A stretch of 64,000 nucleotides of DNA from Edaphobacter modestus (lineage in GTDB: Bacteria > Acidobacteriota > Terriglobia > Terriglobales > Acidobacteriaceae), in assembly GCF_004217555.1 (NCBI RefSeq), contig NZ_SHKW01000007.1, forward strand, positions 248,001 through 312,000. The letters run 5' to 3'. The number at the start of each line of letters is the position of its first letter. Position 1 is the first letter of the stretch. Positions 63,135 through 64,000 of this stretch are shown piece by piece. The notes beneath the pieces are model-generated. The model made no database searches. It was not told the origin of the DNA and worked only from the letters and a program-made list of their open reading frames with translations. The position numbers and the translations under genes were made by a program.

Positions 63135-63242
63135 GCTCTGTTGCATTAACTTTTCGAGCCACAAGCTGTAGGGGGTGAAGGTAGCGCTTGCCCGCTACAG
63201 CTTGAATGCCGAGAAACTAATTTTGAGTTAATGCAACAGAGC
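63135..63242. mobile_element. 108-bp MITE with IS6-type terminal repeats
   Basis: Perfect 17-bp inverted ends GCTCTGTTGCATTAACT and AGTTAATGCAACAGAGC enclose 74 bp with internal stem sequences (GTAGCG...CGCTAC, nested in AGCTGTAG...CTACAGCT). There is no coding capacity. The ends match those of the truncated IS6 at 42.4 kb and the solo end at 44.0 kb, so that IS6 type could mobilise it. Confidence 0.85.
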
Positions 63243-63304
63243 CTTTAATCCCGGATCATCCCTTGAATGTAGCTCACGCCGGGAACGAACCGTTCCAGCC
63301 AACG

Positions 63305-63553
63305 TCACTTTTTTCGCAGGAAGGGGCCCCCGTCCCCGAAGCGAACCCGGAAGCCGTCCTTCAAATCGAGAAGCTCCTGGGAATGAGGAGTCTTCTTCGG
63401 GTCCGTCAATTCGTACTTAAAATCGGGGATCTCAACTTCGGCAACGTTCTGTCCCTCGGCCGCGACAAGCCGCGGCGGGTTTGCTTCGCCGCTTGGGGGC
63501 ATGCCGATCGATGTGATGTTGCCCTCACCGTCGTGCATTGCGAATATCTTCAT
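63305..63553 (-). CDS. Small conserved-looking protein, unknown
   Basis: This 82-residue protein (MKIFAMHDGEGNITSIGMPP, then NVAEVEIPDFKYELTD) has balanced codon use. I recognise no family. It follows the next upstream frame by 15 bp on the same strand, so the two are probably an operon. Confidence 0.6.
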   Translation of the reverse strand: MKIFAMHDGEGNITSIGMPPSGEANPPRLVAAEGQNVAEVEIPDFKYELTDPKKTPHSQELLDLKDGFRVRFGDGGPFLRKK

Positions 63554-63568
63554 GGCATTCTCCCGCGA

Positions 63569-63955
63569 TTAATCTGGGTGCTGGCCGGTCGACTCGGCGA
63601 ACCAGATGATGTAGTGGCAGCTTACCGTCCCGATGTTTCGAACAATTACTTCCACGCGAAACGTGTAGTCATCGTAGGAGCGCACAATGGTTCGGGAAAA
63701 GACTCTTTCAATCTCAACCGTCTTGGTAAAGGGGAAATCGTAATATGACCCCAGGTAAGCAAATACGTTGAACCACCTCACCTTGCCCCAAGCCTGGCCA
63801 TCCTGCACCCAATGATGTGCCTGACCGGGAGCAAGGTCGTATCCGATTGTCCAAACTCCTCTGTTAATACCTTCGACAGCCACCAAGCCTCCTTTGCCTT
63901 CAGATCCTTTGGTTTGCTCGATTTCAGCTTGGATCTCGGGCGCTGACGGAATCAA
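63569..63955 (-). CDS. Hypothetical protein, start uncertain
   Basis: This 128-residue beta-rich frame (MIPSAPEIQAEIEQTKG, then GVWTIGYDLAPGQAHHWVQD and a C-terminal FRVEVIVRNIGTVSCHYIIW) has no recognisable family. The start is a TTG with a distant AAGGAAA; the same frame is open to a stop at the right edge of the window. It may be shortened by a frameshift upstream or be genuinely TTG-initiated. Confidence 0.5.
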   Translation of the reverse strand: MIPSAPEIQAEIEQTKGSEGKGGLVAVEGINRGVWTIGYDLAPGQAHHWVQDGQAWGKVRWFNVFAYLGSYYDFPFTKTVEIERVFSRTIVRSYDDYTFRVEVIVRNIGTVSCHYIIWFAESTGQHPD

Positions 63956-64000
63956 ATCGCAAGCGAGATTTCCTTTTTGCCTTCGAAAACGGGAGAATCA

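Overview
The window looks like part of an acidobacterial (Terriglobia-type) replicon, most likely a plasmid or megaplasmid. The lineage call rests on a full-length ADOP-type duplicated permease (second ADOP fragment elsewhere) with its partner PadR regulator, and on NHL-repeat, DUF4331 and CarboxypepD_reg/TonB-receptor proteins of the style common in that phylum. The replicon call rests on a 50-55 kb backbone: ParA, a ribbon-helix-helix ParB analogue, phased centromere-like arrays, iterons and a RepA-type initiator. No rRNA or tRNA genes were recognised.

Layout. 0-13 kb is a compact and mostly intact block. It holds two closely related sigma-54 enhancer-binding regulators (the first runs off the left edge) around a TetR regulator, then STAS, SnoaL-like, SDR and DUF4331 proteins, a conserved unknown, a TonB-dependent receptor and a NiCoT-type Ni/Co permease. 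A second, frameshifted copy of the unknown follows. 13-24 kb is a graveyard: DUF3644, SemiSWEET, DUF481, HNH, response regulator, YihY, YceI, an IS481 transposase and a multicopper oxidase all carry frameshifts or truncations. 24-38 kb has intact genes for surface or secreted proteins (NHL repeats, tail-collar protein, collagen-like protein with 297-bp repeats), an IS5-type element, the ADOP/PadR pair and an MHYT-GGDEF-EAL protein. 37.5-46 kb is a mosaic of IS elements and gene stumps (IS481, IS630, IS6, group II intron, DUF4238, ADOP) with an intact MFS permease, a PIN toxin-antitoxin pair and an SDR.

46.6-54.8 kb is the replicon core: a ScpB-like protein, a tyrosine recombinase, an HTH protein, parB/parA, about 2.3 kb of non-coding DNA with 8-bp-phased ACGT boxes and 22-bp iterons, and the initiator. 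A decayed copy of the ScpB/recombinase module and of a centromere array lies at 38-39.1 kb, so a second copy of this backbone once existed here. 55-64 kb carries small membrane/exported proteins, a broken UvrD-like helicase, a TPR-glycosyltransferase, an IS6 element, an HU protein with a histone-like tail, a small MITE and small unknowns.

The strongest candidate for an undescribed system is the partition/replication locus. Its ACGT tetramers recur every 8 bp in many clusters beside a ribbon-helix-helix gene, and it is linked to a stand-alone ScpB/tyrosine recombinase module.
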